A stretch of 27,944 bases of DNA, taken from the IMG/VR virus record IMGVR_UViG_3300024999_001287, positions 1 through 27,944 of that record, one strand, 5' to 3'. A program made the translations under genes and the position numbers. This document shows positions 13,009 through 18,968 of this stretch, one piece after another (within the stretch, counting starts at the first letter, position 1; every line of letters starts with the position of its first letter). The notes below the pieces were generated by a model, which was not told the origin of the DNA, searched no databases, and worked only from the letters and a program-made list of their open reading frames with translations. Origin of the DNA: a virus.

Positions 13009-13194
13009 TTATTTAATAAGTTTCGATGTAAAAACTTTCAGCTGTCCTTCGGATAATTTAGGCAACCAACCTTTAGATACATTGTCCTTGAGTGCCGACA
13101 CGCTACCCCCTCGTATCTTCTGTGCCTCCTGATATTTCAGTCTACGCTTTTGATCCTTACGCAATAGACTTGCCCCTTTCGTATGGTGCAACAA
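13009..13194 (-). CDS. Small basic hypothetical protein
   Basis: 61 aa from TTG at 13192-13194, AAAGGAGTGA just upstream, starting two bases after the preceding TGA. Highly basic (15 Lys/Arg in 61), e.g. 'LLRKDQKRRLKYQEAQKIRG' and 'KVFTSKLIK'. A nucleic-acid-binding role is possible. Not recognised. Confidence 0.6.
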   Translation of the reverse strand: MLHHTKGASLLRKDQKRRLKYQEAQKIRGGSVSALKDNVSKGWLPKLSEGQLKVFTSKLIK

Positions 13195-13197
13195 GAA

Positions 13198-13533
13198 TCA
13201 CTCCTTTGGCATGAAATAGCTCGTTCCAGTGTCTGAATAACCTACCTCAAAGCACTTTTTGCAAGGAAATTCATATAGGTTCCAGGTATTGGCACAATCG
13301 CCGCAAGCCCTAACGTCGCCATTTCCGAGAACTAAATTAAATCTAGGGATACACAATGTTAGTTTGGCGGATTTTACTCGCTTTGTTTGATTCGCATTTC
13401 CCTTCATTCTTCGCATTTGCCTAGCCAACTTGCGGTTCTTCTTGCGGTTTGGTTTCACTGGAACTAGAACCGGTCTACTCGATGTCCATGTTGCTCCGAA
13501 CTTTCCCCATGAGTCAGACGGAAACATCATCAA
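13198..13533 (-). CDS. Hypothetical protein with C-terminal Zn-binding segment
   Basis: 111 aa from TTG at 13531-13533 (followed by two ATG codons), AAGGAG six bases upstream, overlapping the preceding stop (TTGA). A basic middle (NRKKNRKLARQMRRMKG) precedes 'RACGDCANTWNLYEFPCKKC', a CxxC-CxxC pair 12 residues apart that looks like a zinc ribbon, and an aromatic tail. Possibly RNA- or DNA-binding; family unknown. Confidence 0.65.
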   Translation of the reverse strand: MMMFPSDSWGKFGATWTSSRPVLVPVKPNRKKNRKLARQMRRMKGNANQTKRVKSAKLTLCIPRFNLVLGNGDVRACGDCANTWNLYEFPCKKCFEVGYSDTGTSYFMPKE

Positions 13534-13781
13534 TAAGCACTCCTTTTCCCAATTAAACTCCGCATTTGAGCGAACAACCTCGCCATTGGATTACCTGAGC
13601 TACCAAGATGGGAGATAACCTTGTCCATTGCCTCGCGCTTCTCCTTGCGCGTTTCCTTCTTGCCACCCCAAACGAACTTTTGCACATGATGGGGTTGAGT
13701 TGATTCGATGTACTCCCAATAGGATAGGCCACGGGATTTGGCTGCTTGGCTGATTTGATTGGATGGATTGTTAGATTTCAA
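13530..13781 (-). CDS. Small hypothetical protein
   Basis: 83 aa from TTG with GAGGAATC upstream. The N-terminal half (NQISQAAKSRGLSYWEYIES) looks like a short helical segment. The C-terminal half is basic (GGKKETRKEKREAMDKVISH) and amphipathic. Its stop overlaps the next start. No family recognised. Confidence 0.6.
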   Translation of the reverse strand: MKSNNPSNQISQAAKSRGLSYWEYIESTQPHHVQKFVWGGKKETRKEKREAMDKVISHLGSSGNPMARLFAQMRSLIGKRSAY

Positions 13782-13845
13782 TTTGATTCCTCGCTTTCTT
13801 TTAGTTAACCATTTGCAGATACCCCCTAAAACGAGAGTAACTGAA

Positions 13846-14490
13846 TTAAACTGGCGTTAAATATTTTTTGTTCAACTCTTCCTTGATGCCGTGGTAATCA
13901 TGCCCTAATTCAACCAATACGCTAACTTGCTGTTCCAACTTATCAACCCTTTCCAACTCGAAGGACGTGAAACGATTTCGTAAGTCTGCATTCCTTGGTA
14001 AGCCGAATTGGCCCCTAAGCTGCTTTGCATTTTTACTAAACACAATTTTATAAATCATGTCGGTGTATTGACCGTACTTTCTGAACTTATGAGGGCTTTC
14101 CGGTAATCCTTGGATGGAATTAGTTAATGCTTCCCGAGCTTGCTTTCCGACTTGGCGCGTTACCTTTCGGGACATGAGTTCTTTCTGCATAATAAAGAAT
14201 TGCATTACAAGATTTTTCTTGAATTCCACAACAGGTTTAGTGTTTTTCATAAATGTGATTAGCAATGTTGATTGTTGCTCGTTTAGTTCGTATATCTTTT
14301 CGGACTGACCGCTTGGCAAAGCTTCGTTTTTAAAACGAACCTTACCAAAGATACTTAACGAACTTTCGTGTTGCTGAATTAATCTTGTTACTGCATGGTG
14401 GCTAACCTTTCCGTGTTCAGCAATGATCTTTGAAGTGGTAAATGGAGTCTCGCTTAAATCATTCGGTTCTAAGAAAACTAATTTACTCAT
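13846..14490 (-). CDS. rha: Rha family phage regulatory protein
   Basis: 214 aa. The start is ATG 14488-14490 (MSKLVFLEPND), with GGGGAGGG five bases upstream; a longer frame from 14505 lacks a ribosome site. The Rha N-terminal domain is evident: 'TTSKIIAEHGKVSHHAVTRL', 'SIFGKVRFKNEALPSGQSEK' and 'LNEQQSTLLITFMKNTKPVV', followed by 'FKKNLVMQFFIMQKELMS'. The second half (KFRKYGQYTDMIYKIVFSKN, with a helix 'LERVDKLEQQVSVLVELG') is a typical appended domain of larger Rha proteins. Rha proteins are phage-encoded regulators found near early control genes. It overlaps the upstream HTH gene by eight bases. Confidence 0.87.
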   Translation of the reverse strand: MSKLVFLEPNDLSETPFTTSKIIAEHGKVSHHAVTRLIQQHESSLSIFGKVRFKNEALPSGQSEKIYELNEQQSTLLITFMKNTKPVVEFKKNLVMQFFIMQKELMSRKVTRQVGKQAREALTNSIQGLPESPHKFRKYGQYTDMIYKIVFSKNAKQLRGQFGLPRNADLRNRFTSFELERVDKLEQQVSVLVELGHDYHGIKEELNKKYLTPV

Positions 14491-14782
14491 GCTTGCCCTC
14501 CCCATTCATTACGCTTTCCCCAATACTGACCTGTAAAAACTCTAAGTCCTGCACCTGCTTCTTCAGTGACGAAATCTTTTCGCCGATCATTGAGTTAAGG
14601 AAGAAAGCTGAACTCGCCTTATGCGTCAACGAGTGATTATTGAGCACTTGATGGACGAACTGCCTACTAACTCCATACTTTTCGGCAATGTCGCCACCAT
14701 TTAACCCTGTCAGTCTCTTGAATTCTTCTACTAGTGCCTTTTCGATCTCTTTCTCCTCCTTGACGAAACGATTCCAAAACAT
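14483..14782 (-). CDS. HTH protein heading the early operon
   Basis: I take ATG 14780-14782 (MFWNRFVKEEKEIEKAL). A longer frame begins at 14815. Neither start has a good ribosome site, while AAGGAGG lies just inside the gene eight bases before an in-frame ATC. 'FKRLTGLNGGDIAEKYGVSR' and 'SRQFVHQVLNNHSLTHKASS' form a helix-turn-helix like that of XRE-type phage proteins, followed by a helix (SLKKQVQDLEFLQVSIGESV). It precedes Rha and is the first gene of the leftward operon, so an early regulatory role is likely. Confidence 0.7.
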   Translation of the reverse strand: MFWNRFVKEEKEIEKALVEEFKRLTGLNGGDIAEKYGVSRQFVHQVLNNHSLTHKASSAFFLNSMIGEKISSLKKQVQDLEFLQVSIGESVMNGEGKHE

Positions 14783-14834
14783 ACATTTTCTAATACTTTT
14801 TTGCAAAAATGTCATAAATTAATTGAAAAACCTC

Positions 14835-14863
14835 TTGTAAAGCTAGTCCAAATGATGTATATT
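14835..14863 (+). promoter_or_regulatory. Promoter driving candidate structured RNA
   Basis: TTGTAA (14835-14840), a 17-base spacer, TATATT (14858-14863) on the plus strand; expected start near 14870. No protein gene follows on this strand before 15551, only the folded segment 14888-15118. Confidence 0.6.
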
Positions 14864-14869
14864 AAACAC

Positions 14870-15120
14870 AGTTAAACAAGAGCGTAGCAAACAAGCCCCT
14901 TGAGTTACGGTAGTGTTTGATCTAGCCACTGGAAATGGCTAATCGTTCTGTGGTGGGACGAGAAATTACTCAGAGCAATGTTGCTCAATCGGTGTGCTTT
15001 CGAATATTTGATTGCTGGTAACAATCGAATAATTGGAAGTGCACCAAATTCATAATCGTTTGAGATACCATTAAATCCCTTCTGCTTGCGTGGTAAGTGC
15101 AATCGGAAGGTTTGTTTGAG
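14870..15120 (+). ncRNA. Candidate structured non-coding RNA
   Basis: A 330-base interval without a credible gene folds into a closed, multi-branched structure on the plus strand. The ends pair over ten bases (CAAACAAGCC 14888-14897 with GGTTTGTTTG 15109-15118). Inside are TAGCCA/TGGCTA (14923-14928/14936-14941), TCGTTC/GGACGA (14943-14948/14956-14961), GAGCA/TGCTC (14973-14977/14982-14986), a 24-position hairpin 14991-15014 with 15022-15045 (23 paired, five of them G-U, loop CTGGTAA) and TACCA/TGGTA (15066-15070/15091-15095). All wobble pairs are G-U on the plus strand and would be A-C mismatches on the minus strand, so the plus-strand RNA is the functional form. A promoter sits just upstream; no clear terminator follows. 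I do not recognise the class. Confidence 0.6.
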
Positions 15121-15146
15121 GTTAAAGAACTTTTAAAAGAAAAAGA

Positions 15147-15344
15147 TTACTCCGCCTGAAATAGATACCCGACTTCGACTCCAAGGGCTTCGGCAACCCT
15201 TTTAAGTGATTTCATACTCGGGCCGTGCTTACCGTTCTCTATTTCACTCAGAGTACTTTCTCTCAGCTTTGCGCGTTCTCCAAGCTGACTCAATGTCCAT
15301 TTCTTTGTGTTCCTACATCTTCGGATCTGGCTGCCGATTGTCAA
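15147..15344 (-). CDS. XRE/Cro-type HTH regulator (65 aa)
   Basis: Start at TTG 15342-15344 with a perfect AAGGAGGTGA five bases upstream; a longer frame to 15452 has no ribosome site and crosses the promoter. The protein (TIGSQIRRCRNTKKWTLSQL, 'GERAKLRESTLSEIENGKHG', 'PSMKSLKRVAEALGVEVGYL') is one complete HTH_3 domain and nothing more, as in Cro-like phage repressors. It is transcribed leftwards toward the early operon from the promoter at 15412-15440. With the divergent 128-residue regulator it forms the likely lysis/lysogeny switch. Confidence 0.88.
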   Translation of the reverse strand: MTIGSQIRRCRNTKKWTLSQLGERAKLRESTLSEIENGKHGPSMKSLKRVAEALGVEVGYLFQAE

Positions 15345-15370
15345 TATTTTCACCTCCTTGTAAAAATACT

Positions 15371-15402
15371 TTATAGAGTAGTTCTGGTAAGCTACTCTAT
15401 AA
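15371..15402. repeat. 11-bp inverted repeat in leader of XRE gene
   Basis: TTATAGAGTAG and CTACTCTATAA separated by ten bases. It lies between the promoter (15412-15440) and the ribosome site of the leftward XRE gene, so it could be an operator or an mRNA hairpin in the 5' leader. There is no following U-run on the minus strand, so it is not a terminator. Confidence 0.6.
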
Positions 15403-15411
15403 CATATATAT

Positions 15412-15440
15412 AGTATACTTCGAACATCTCGAATAATCAA
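15412..15440 (-). promoter_or_regulatory. Leftward early promoter with palindromic operators
   Basis: -35 TTGATT (15435-15440), a 17-base spacer, -10 TATACT (15412-15417) on the minus strand. The spacer is occupied by TTCGA-N5-TCGAA (15419-15433). A related palindrome, ATTCG-N7-CGAAT (15480-15496), lies toward the divergent gene just upstream of a TATAAA box. Paired operators between divergent XRE genes fit a phage repressor switch. Confidence 0.7.
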
Positions 15441-15550
15441 GCTTTGTTTCATAAATATTAGTTATTATGTAATATGTTTATTCGAGAATAACGAATGTAT
15501 AAAAGGAGAAACTACAATCTTACAACTTATTTTAGATAGGATGATGATTG

Positions 15551-15934
15551 ATGGACTACGGCCACAAGATAAAGTATGTTAGAGAAAAGATAAGGGATAT
15601 ATCCTTGACTGAGCTGCACAAAAGAACAGGCCTTTCTTTGTCTTATCTATCAGACACGGAAAACGGTAAATGTAACATGTCAATCAGGGCATTAGAGAAG
15701 GTGGCCAAGGCACTGGGCGTTGACTCTGCATATCTCCTGGACAATAATATTATGTCTCTTCGTAAGTTGGTCGAGCTTAACAATGTTGACCTTCCAGATG
15801 ATCTGGTTGAGTTTTTTGCTAAACAAGAGAGTCTACCTTACGCTATGTTAGCCCGACAGCTTTACAACGAAAAAATAGACCCCGAATTTCTTCGTGATCT
15901 CCTGGAGTCGATCAAAAAAATGAAATCTAAGTAA
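15551..15934 (+). CDS. XRE-family repressor (phage/SinR-like)
   Basis: 127 aa from ATG 15551; AGGATGAT precedes it, and TTG at 15548 is an alternative. Residues 5-65 are an HTH_3 domain: 'HKIKYVREKIRDISLTELHK', 'TGLSLSYLSDTENGKCNMSI', 'RALEKVAKALGVDSAYLLDN'. The C-terminal half ('LPDDLVEFFAKQESLPYAML' and 'FLRDLLESIKKMKSK') is helical and probably mediates multimerisation. The architecture matches SinR-like and phage CI-like repressors without an autoprotease domain, so release would not go through RecA cleavage. It is divergent from the small XRE gene and ends at a strong terminator. Confidence 0.88.
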   Translation: MDYGHKIKYVREKIRDISLTELHKRTGLSLSYLSDTENGKCNMSIRALEKVAKALGVDSAYLLDNNIMSLRKLVELNNVDLPDDLVEFFAKQESLPYAMLARQLYNEKIDPEFLRDLLESIKKMKSK

Positions 15935-15942
15935 ATATTTTT

Positions 15943-15984
15943 GTGAGCATCCAATCGCAATACATCGGATGCTCACTTTTTTTT
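15943..15984 (+). terminator. Rho-independent terminator after repressor
   Basis: GTGAGCATCC (15943-15952), 14-base loop, GGATGCTCAC (15967-15976), then eight T. Perfect 10-bp stem. Confidence 0.88.
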
Positions 15985-16091
15985 GCACATTTATGAATAT
16001 AAGTGAATATATAGTCGCAATTATGGTTTTAGTTACCCCCTTAATCCAAGGGAGAGATATTGTATCATGAATGTGAAAGGAAGGTTTGCGA

Positions 16092-16205
16092 ATGATTATT
16101 GAAAGGGATTTGCAAGGATTTTTTAAGTGGATAGTAGTGGATGATGAACTAACCATACTCGACCCGCTTTATCTCTATGAGTTTGTTACTTATTTTTTCG
16201 GGTAA
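16092..16205 (+). CDS. Possible 37-aa peptide ORF
   Basis: ATG 16092-16094 with GGAAGG upstream; MIIERDLQGFFKWIVVDDE, then 'LTILDPLYLYEFVTYFFG'. It overlaps an 11-codon ORF (ATG 16069, MNVKGRFANDY) preceded by GGGAGAG. The segment between the repressor terminator and the rep leader otherwise lacks genes. The composition (aromatic and acidic) is compatible with a real small protein, but there is no homology I can recall. Confidence 0.35.
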   Translation: MIIERDLQGFFKWIVVDDELTILDPLYLYEFVTYFFG

Positions 16206-16252
16206 GATTTTGAAGGATAATGAATTGAACCTGTCGAATTAGAGGGAAAAGG

Positions 16253-16336
16253 AAAAACCTCTCCGAACTACCCACCGCCAAAGTGATGTTCGAAGAGGCC
16301 CGCCAGACAGGAATTATCCTGTGTTTTGTGCTGTTT
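16253..16336 (-). ncRNA. Countertranscript RNA controlling rep expression
   Basis: A minus-strand transcript of about 84 bases, predicted from the promoter at 16343-16371 (start near 16336) and a terminator made of CCTCTTCGAAC (16298-16288), a 19-base loop, GTTCGGAGAGG (16268-16258) and TTTTT (16257-16253). The one wobble pair is G-U only on the minus strand. It also contains an ACAGG/CCTGT hairpin (16307-16322), a natural kissing loop. It is fully complementary to the leader of the initiator gene. This is the arrangement of copy-control RNAs in pT181 and Inc18-type plasmids. Confidence 0.65.
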
Positions 16337-16342
16337 AATTTA

Positions 16343-16371
16343 AGTATAAGACATTTGATAACTCCTGTCTA
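16343..16371 (-). promoter_or_regulatory. Antisense promoter for countertranscript RNA
   Basis: On the minus strand: -35 TAGACA (16366-16371), 17 bases, -10 TATACT (16343-16348); five of six matches in each box. It is embedded in the leader of the plus-strand initiator gene. Confidence 0.72.
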
Positions 16372-16402
16372 GTTTCCTAATTGAAATTGACAGGGGTTTT
16401 TT
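16361..16402 (+). promoter_or_regulatory. Transcription attenuator in rep leader
   Basis: ACTCCTGTC (16361-16369) pairs with GACAGGGGT (16389-16397), followed by TTTTTT ending three bases before the initiator ATG. The 3' arm includes the AGGGG ribosome site. An alternative pairing, AGACAGGA (16305-16312) with TCCTGTCT (16363-16370), eight perfect pairs, would act as antiterminator. The antisense RNA covers 16305-16312 and would block it, favouring termination. Confidence 0.68.
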
Positions 16403-16405
16403 ATT

Positions 16406-16792
16406 ATGTTCAGATTGCCGCGCCCTAAGAAAAACTATACAGAAGTACCCAACGTAGTATTCGACCAACTCATGCCAGATATTACGAATTTTGCTGCTCT
16501 TAAATGCTACTTTACCCTTATAAGAAAGTGCTGGGGATGGGAGAAGGTTGGGGATTACTTGGCTATGCCTCAACTCCTAAAACTAACTAAATTATCAAGA
16601 CCAAGTATTACGGCCGGCATGAGGTGGCTAGAGGAGCGAGGTTACATATGGATAGTCAAGGCCGGGATACCGGGTGACGAGAAGGTTATGTATTTCCTTT
16701 GCTCTGAGGACACAGAACACCTTGAGAGATCCGTAAAAGAAGGATTAATAAGCCCTAATACGCTCTACGAAATGATGATGAAAGAGAGGTAA
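16406..16792 (+). CDS. Replication initiator, phage O N-terminal-like
   Basis: 128 aa; AGGGG nine bases before the ATG. 'NYTEVPNVVFDQLMPDITNF', 'ALKCYFTLIRKCWGWEKVGD', 'AMPQLLKLTKLSRPSITAGM' and 'WLEERGYIWIVKAG' match the winged-helix N-terminal domain of phage/plasmid O-type initiators ('F..VPN..FD.LM......E..V....IRKT.GW.K..D.IS...L...TGLSR'). The C-terminal half of lambda-O-type proteins is absent. The stop overlaps an ATG that opens a 57-codon frame over the adjoining iterons (PRKNLTGTPKESFP), perhaps a relic of a longer protein. Its leader has an attenuator and antisense RNA; iterons and DnaA boxes follow. Confidence 0.75.
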   Translation: MFRLPRPKKNYTEVPNVVFDQLMPDITNFAALKCYFTLIRKCWGWEKVGDYLAMPQLLKLTKLSRPSITAGMRWLEERGYIWIVKAGIPGDEKVMYFLCSEDTEHLERSVKEGLISPNTLYEMMMKER

Positions 16793-16795
16793 TGG

Positions 16796-16929
16796 TTATC
16801 CACAACCCAGTAAGAATCTTTCCCCCTCCCCGAAAGAATCTTACTGGGACCCCGAAAGAATCTTTCCCCACAAGAAATACTCTTACAAGAGTGATCTTAT
16901 TATTAATACGCGCGAGGATATTATCCACA
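16796..16929. other. Candidate plasmid-type replication origin
   Basis: Two perfect DnaA boxes, TTATCCACA, at 16796-16804 and 16921-16929 bracket three copies of AAGAATCTT at 16812-16820, 16834-16842 and 16856-16864, exactly 22 bases apart (two helical turns), flanked by CCCC/GGG runs. An AT-rich stretch (16890-16910) lies between the iterons and the second box. It is directly downstream of the initiator gene. Iterons, DnaA boxes and an AT-rich region together are the hallmark of a theta origin. Confidence 0.75.
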
Positions 16930-16948
16930 GAAAGGATGTGCATAAGTC

Positions 16949-17491
16949 GTGTATCTCACGCTTAAACAATGCTCCGAACTTACAGATATAAATATAAGCA
17001 CCTGTCGATATTACAAGGATGTTTACCTCCAATATTTTCGCACCCAGGGAGAAGGGAAAACGACTAAGTTTGAGAAATCCTCCACCGTGGAGATATTGAA
17101 TGTTATTAAGGCATCATATGTTAAGAAATTAGACCACGACCAAATAGTAGAGCTATTAGATAAAATGTATGGGGTTAATATAACAACAGATATTGTTACG
17201 CAAGAACCGGACAATAACACCGAGGCAACGCAACAAGAGGATTTAATGCATAGTCTAAGAGTTATGTTTCAGCAGGAGTTGAGCAGGAGAGACGAGCTAA
17301 TCCTTGAATTACAAGAGGAAATGGAGTGTATAAAACAAACCCTAACAGAGCATGATAAGAGGGCAGAGGATAGGTCTAGGAGCGTAGAGGAAAGAGATAA
17401 GGACATAATGCAAGCGATAAGGGAACTACAGGCAGAGGTGCAACAACAACGCAATAAGCCGCTATGGAAGAGGATATTCAACCGGACATGA
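16949..17491 (+). CDS. MerR-type HTH plus coiled coil, plasmid segregation-like
   Basis: 180 aa from GTG 16949 (AAAGGATG upstream). The N-terminal 70 residues have a MerR-like HTH (LTLKQCSELTDINISTCRYY, then 'GKTTKFEKSSTVEILNVIKA'). Residues 95-165 are strongly heptad-like ('MFQQELSRRDELILELQEEM', 'RAEDRSRSVEERDKDIMQAI'). The C-terminus ends in a basic-aromatic motif 'NKPLWKRIFNRT', as in Bacillus plasmid/phage proteins of the DUF3967 type and reminiscent of RacA. A DNA-binding head and a rod with a possible membrane- or partner-binding tail suggest a role in replicon partition, directly next to the origin. Inference from architecture only. Confidence 0.7.
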   Translation: MYLTLKQCSELTDINISTCRYYKDVYLQYFRTQGEGKTTKFEKSSTVEILNVIKASYVKKLDHDQIVELLDKMYGVNITTDIVTQEPDNNTEATQQEDLMHSLRVMFQQELSRRDELILELQEEMECIKQTLTEHDKRAEDRSRSVEERDKDIMQAIRELQAEVQQQRNKPLWKRIFNRT

Positions 17492-17510
17492 TGTGTCCGG
17501 TTCTTTTTTT
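17480..17510 (+). terminator. Rho-independent terminator
   Basis: AACCGGACA, loop TGATG (containing the TGA stop of the preceding gene), TGTCCGGTT, then CTTTTTTT. Confidence 0.9.
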
Positions 17511-17531
17511 GCCTAAAAGTTGGCAGGAATA

Positions 17532-17600
17532 ATGGACAAACAGCATGGAGTATTCTCTATCATCACTCAAACGTTGATTAAGACGTTGAAAGGATGGTGA
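17532..17600 (+). CDS. Possible 22-aa leader peptide upstream of ftsK-like gene
   Basis: ATG preceded by AGGA: MDKQHGVFSIITQTLIKTLK plus GW. It ends ten bases before the FtsK-like ATG, and AAAGGATGG at its 3' end is the nearest ribosome-site-like sequence for that gene, so coupling is conceivable. Little else supports it. Confidence 0.3.
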   Translation: MDKQHGVFSIITQTLIKTLKGW

Positions 17601-17609
17601 ATAGTTTGG

Positions 17610-18968
17610 ATGAAAAGCAACGATGATTTCGCTACCACCTTAAAAGAAAGTGCTATGCGGTCTATTTATCGTGGCCCATCGGAGGAGATCCCTTCACTGG
17701 TTTGGGATTGCATCGACATTCTCTATAAGAAAGCTCCTATGAAACCATTCATATTCAAGCGCACCCTACTTTCTCCAAGAGAAAAACAAAGCATGAAGCC
17801 AAGTCTTCCTAAGAAACTCAATCCTCAAGAAATAATCCATTGGATCAAAGTAAAACCAAAACTAAAACAAACCTGGCATTTAGTTGTCCACTTACCCCCT
17901 GGCATTGACTATTCAGAATTCAAAAGCAGAGAAAAGTTTTTCGCCACAGCAGTCGGTGGTTCCTGTGAGATAGATCATAACAGTGAGGCTACCTACATGA
18001 TAATCTCAAACATTGCCATTGAAAAATCATTCCCTTATTGCTTCGACCCAATCCCGCACCTAAAGAAAATGAACTTACCTATTCTTCTTGGTAAAAACGC
18101 AAACGGCCCCATCACTATCGACCTCGCAGAACTCGTCACAATCCTCACTGGCGGCCTCCGTGGTTCTGGTAAGTCAGTTCTATTCCACGGAGCTATCTAC
18201 GGCCTTCTACGGCTTAATACAGACCTTCTCAACCCGCGCGTTATTGTTTGCATCATTGATCCTAAGATTAAGGAATTCAAATATTTTGAGGACTACGGAG
18301 CGATATGGGTTCATGACATGGATGAAATATTCCAACTACTCGTAATACTCGATGAGGAAAACGAAAGGCGACAGGATCTAATCGGCGGCAAAGCTAACAA
18401 CATTATAGAATACCGAGCGTTGGGGTATCAACTCCCCTTCATCGTTGTGGTGGCAGACGAAGTGACCGACCTTGGGGAGGATAAGTATTGCAGAAAGCTC
18501 ATGATAAAGGCGGTTCGTAAGTATCGTTCCCAGGGCATCTATGTATGGGCAGCCACCCAAAGGCCAAGCGCAAAAGCGTGGGGCTCTGCTAACGAATTCA
18601 GCGAATTCAAGAGCCAATTTGAAACAAGGATATGCTTCAGGACAGCCGATCCGGTTAACTCACACATTATTTTGGATTCCGACAAAGCGGCATACCTCCC
18701 AAAGATACCCGGTCGCGCCATCTATAAGTTTGATCAAGAGACTGAAATTCAGGTTCCATATTTCCCGTCGAAAGCCAAGAGCCCCAAGCTATTCCACGAA
18801 CTAATGTCCCAACTACCGCAAATACCCTTACCCTATCACGACATAGAAGGAGAGGTATACGAACATGAACCCAACTACCCACGCCAACGGCAGACGAAGA
18901 GATCAACGAGTCATGGCTCATCTCGAAGCTTGCAGCGTCTTATCTCAGGAACAAATCCATTTGCTTGA
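17610..18968 (+). CDS. FtsK/SpoIIIE-like DNA-translocase ATPase
   Basis: 452 aa soluble ATPase of the FtsK/HerA class. 'LTGGLRGSGKSVLFHGAIYG' is Walker A near residue 186, 'RVIVCIIDPKIKEF' the following strand, and 'LPFIVVVADEVTDLGEDKYC' Walker B near 280. 'RKYRSQGIYVWAATQRPSAK' (Gln-Arg motif) and 'FETRICFRTADPVNSHIILD' are typical of the translocase motor. There is no N-terminal membrane domain and no gamma domain. Members of this type in plasmids and integrative elements move DNA during conjugation or partition (TcpA/TraB-like). It is followed, with a 104-base overlap in another frame, by a replication-relaxation protein, then by membrane proteins. Substrate and process cannot be decided from sequence. 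Confidence 0.85.
   Translation: MKSNDDFATTLKESAMRSIYRGPSEEIPSLVWDCIDILYKKAPMKPFIFKRTLLSPREKQSMKPSLPKKLNPQEIIHWIKVKPKLKQTWHLVVHLPPGIDYSEFKSREKFFATAVGGSCEIDHNSEATYMIISNIAIEKSFPYCFDPIPHLKKMNLPILLGKNANGPITIDLAELVTILTGGLRGSGKSVLFHGAIYGLLRLNTDLLNPRVIVCIIDPKIKEFKYFEDYGAIWVHDMDEIFQLLVILDEENERRQDLIGGKANNIIEYRALGYQLPFIVVVADEVTDLGEDKYCRKLMIKAVRKYRSQGIYVWAATQRPSAKAWGSANEFSEFKSQFETRICFRTADPVNSHIILDSDKAAYLPKIPGRAIYKFDQETEIQVPYFPSKAKSPKLFHELMSQLPQIPLPYHDIEGEVYEHEPNYPRQRQTKRSTSHGSSRSLQRLISGTNPFA

Noticed and set aside
14905-15102. 65-codon minus-strand frame within the structured-RNA segment
   Set aside because: No ribosome site, odd composition, and the same bases form consistent plus-strand RNA helices with G-U pairs.
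16153-16221. Possible sense promoter for the rep mRNA (TTGTTA or GATAAT-like boxes)
   Set aside because: No pair with acceptable spacing and matches on both boxes; not reported as a promoter.
16792-16965. 57-codon frame starting at an ATG overlapping the initiator stop
   Set aside because: It covers iterons and DnaA boxes, and its last part overlaps the next gene. Openness is probably a relic or chance; I keep it only as a comment to the origin.
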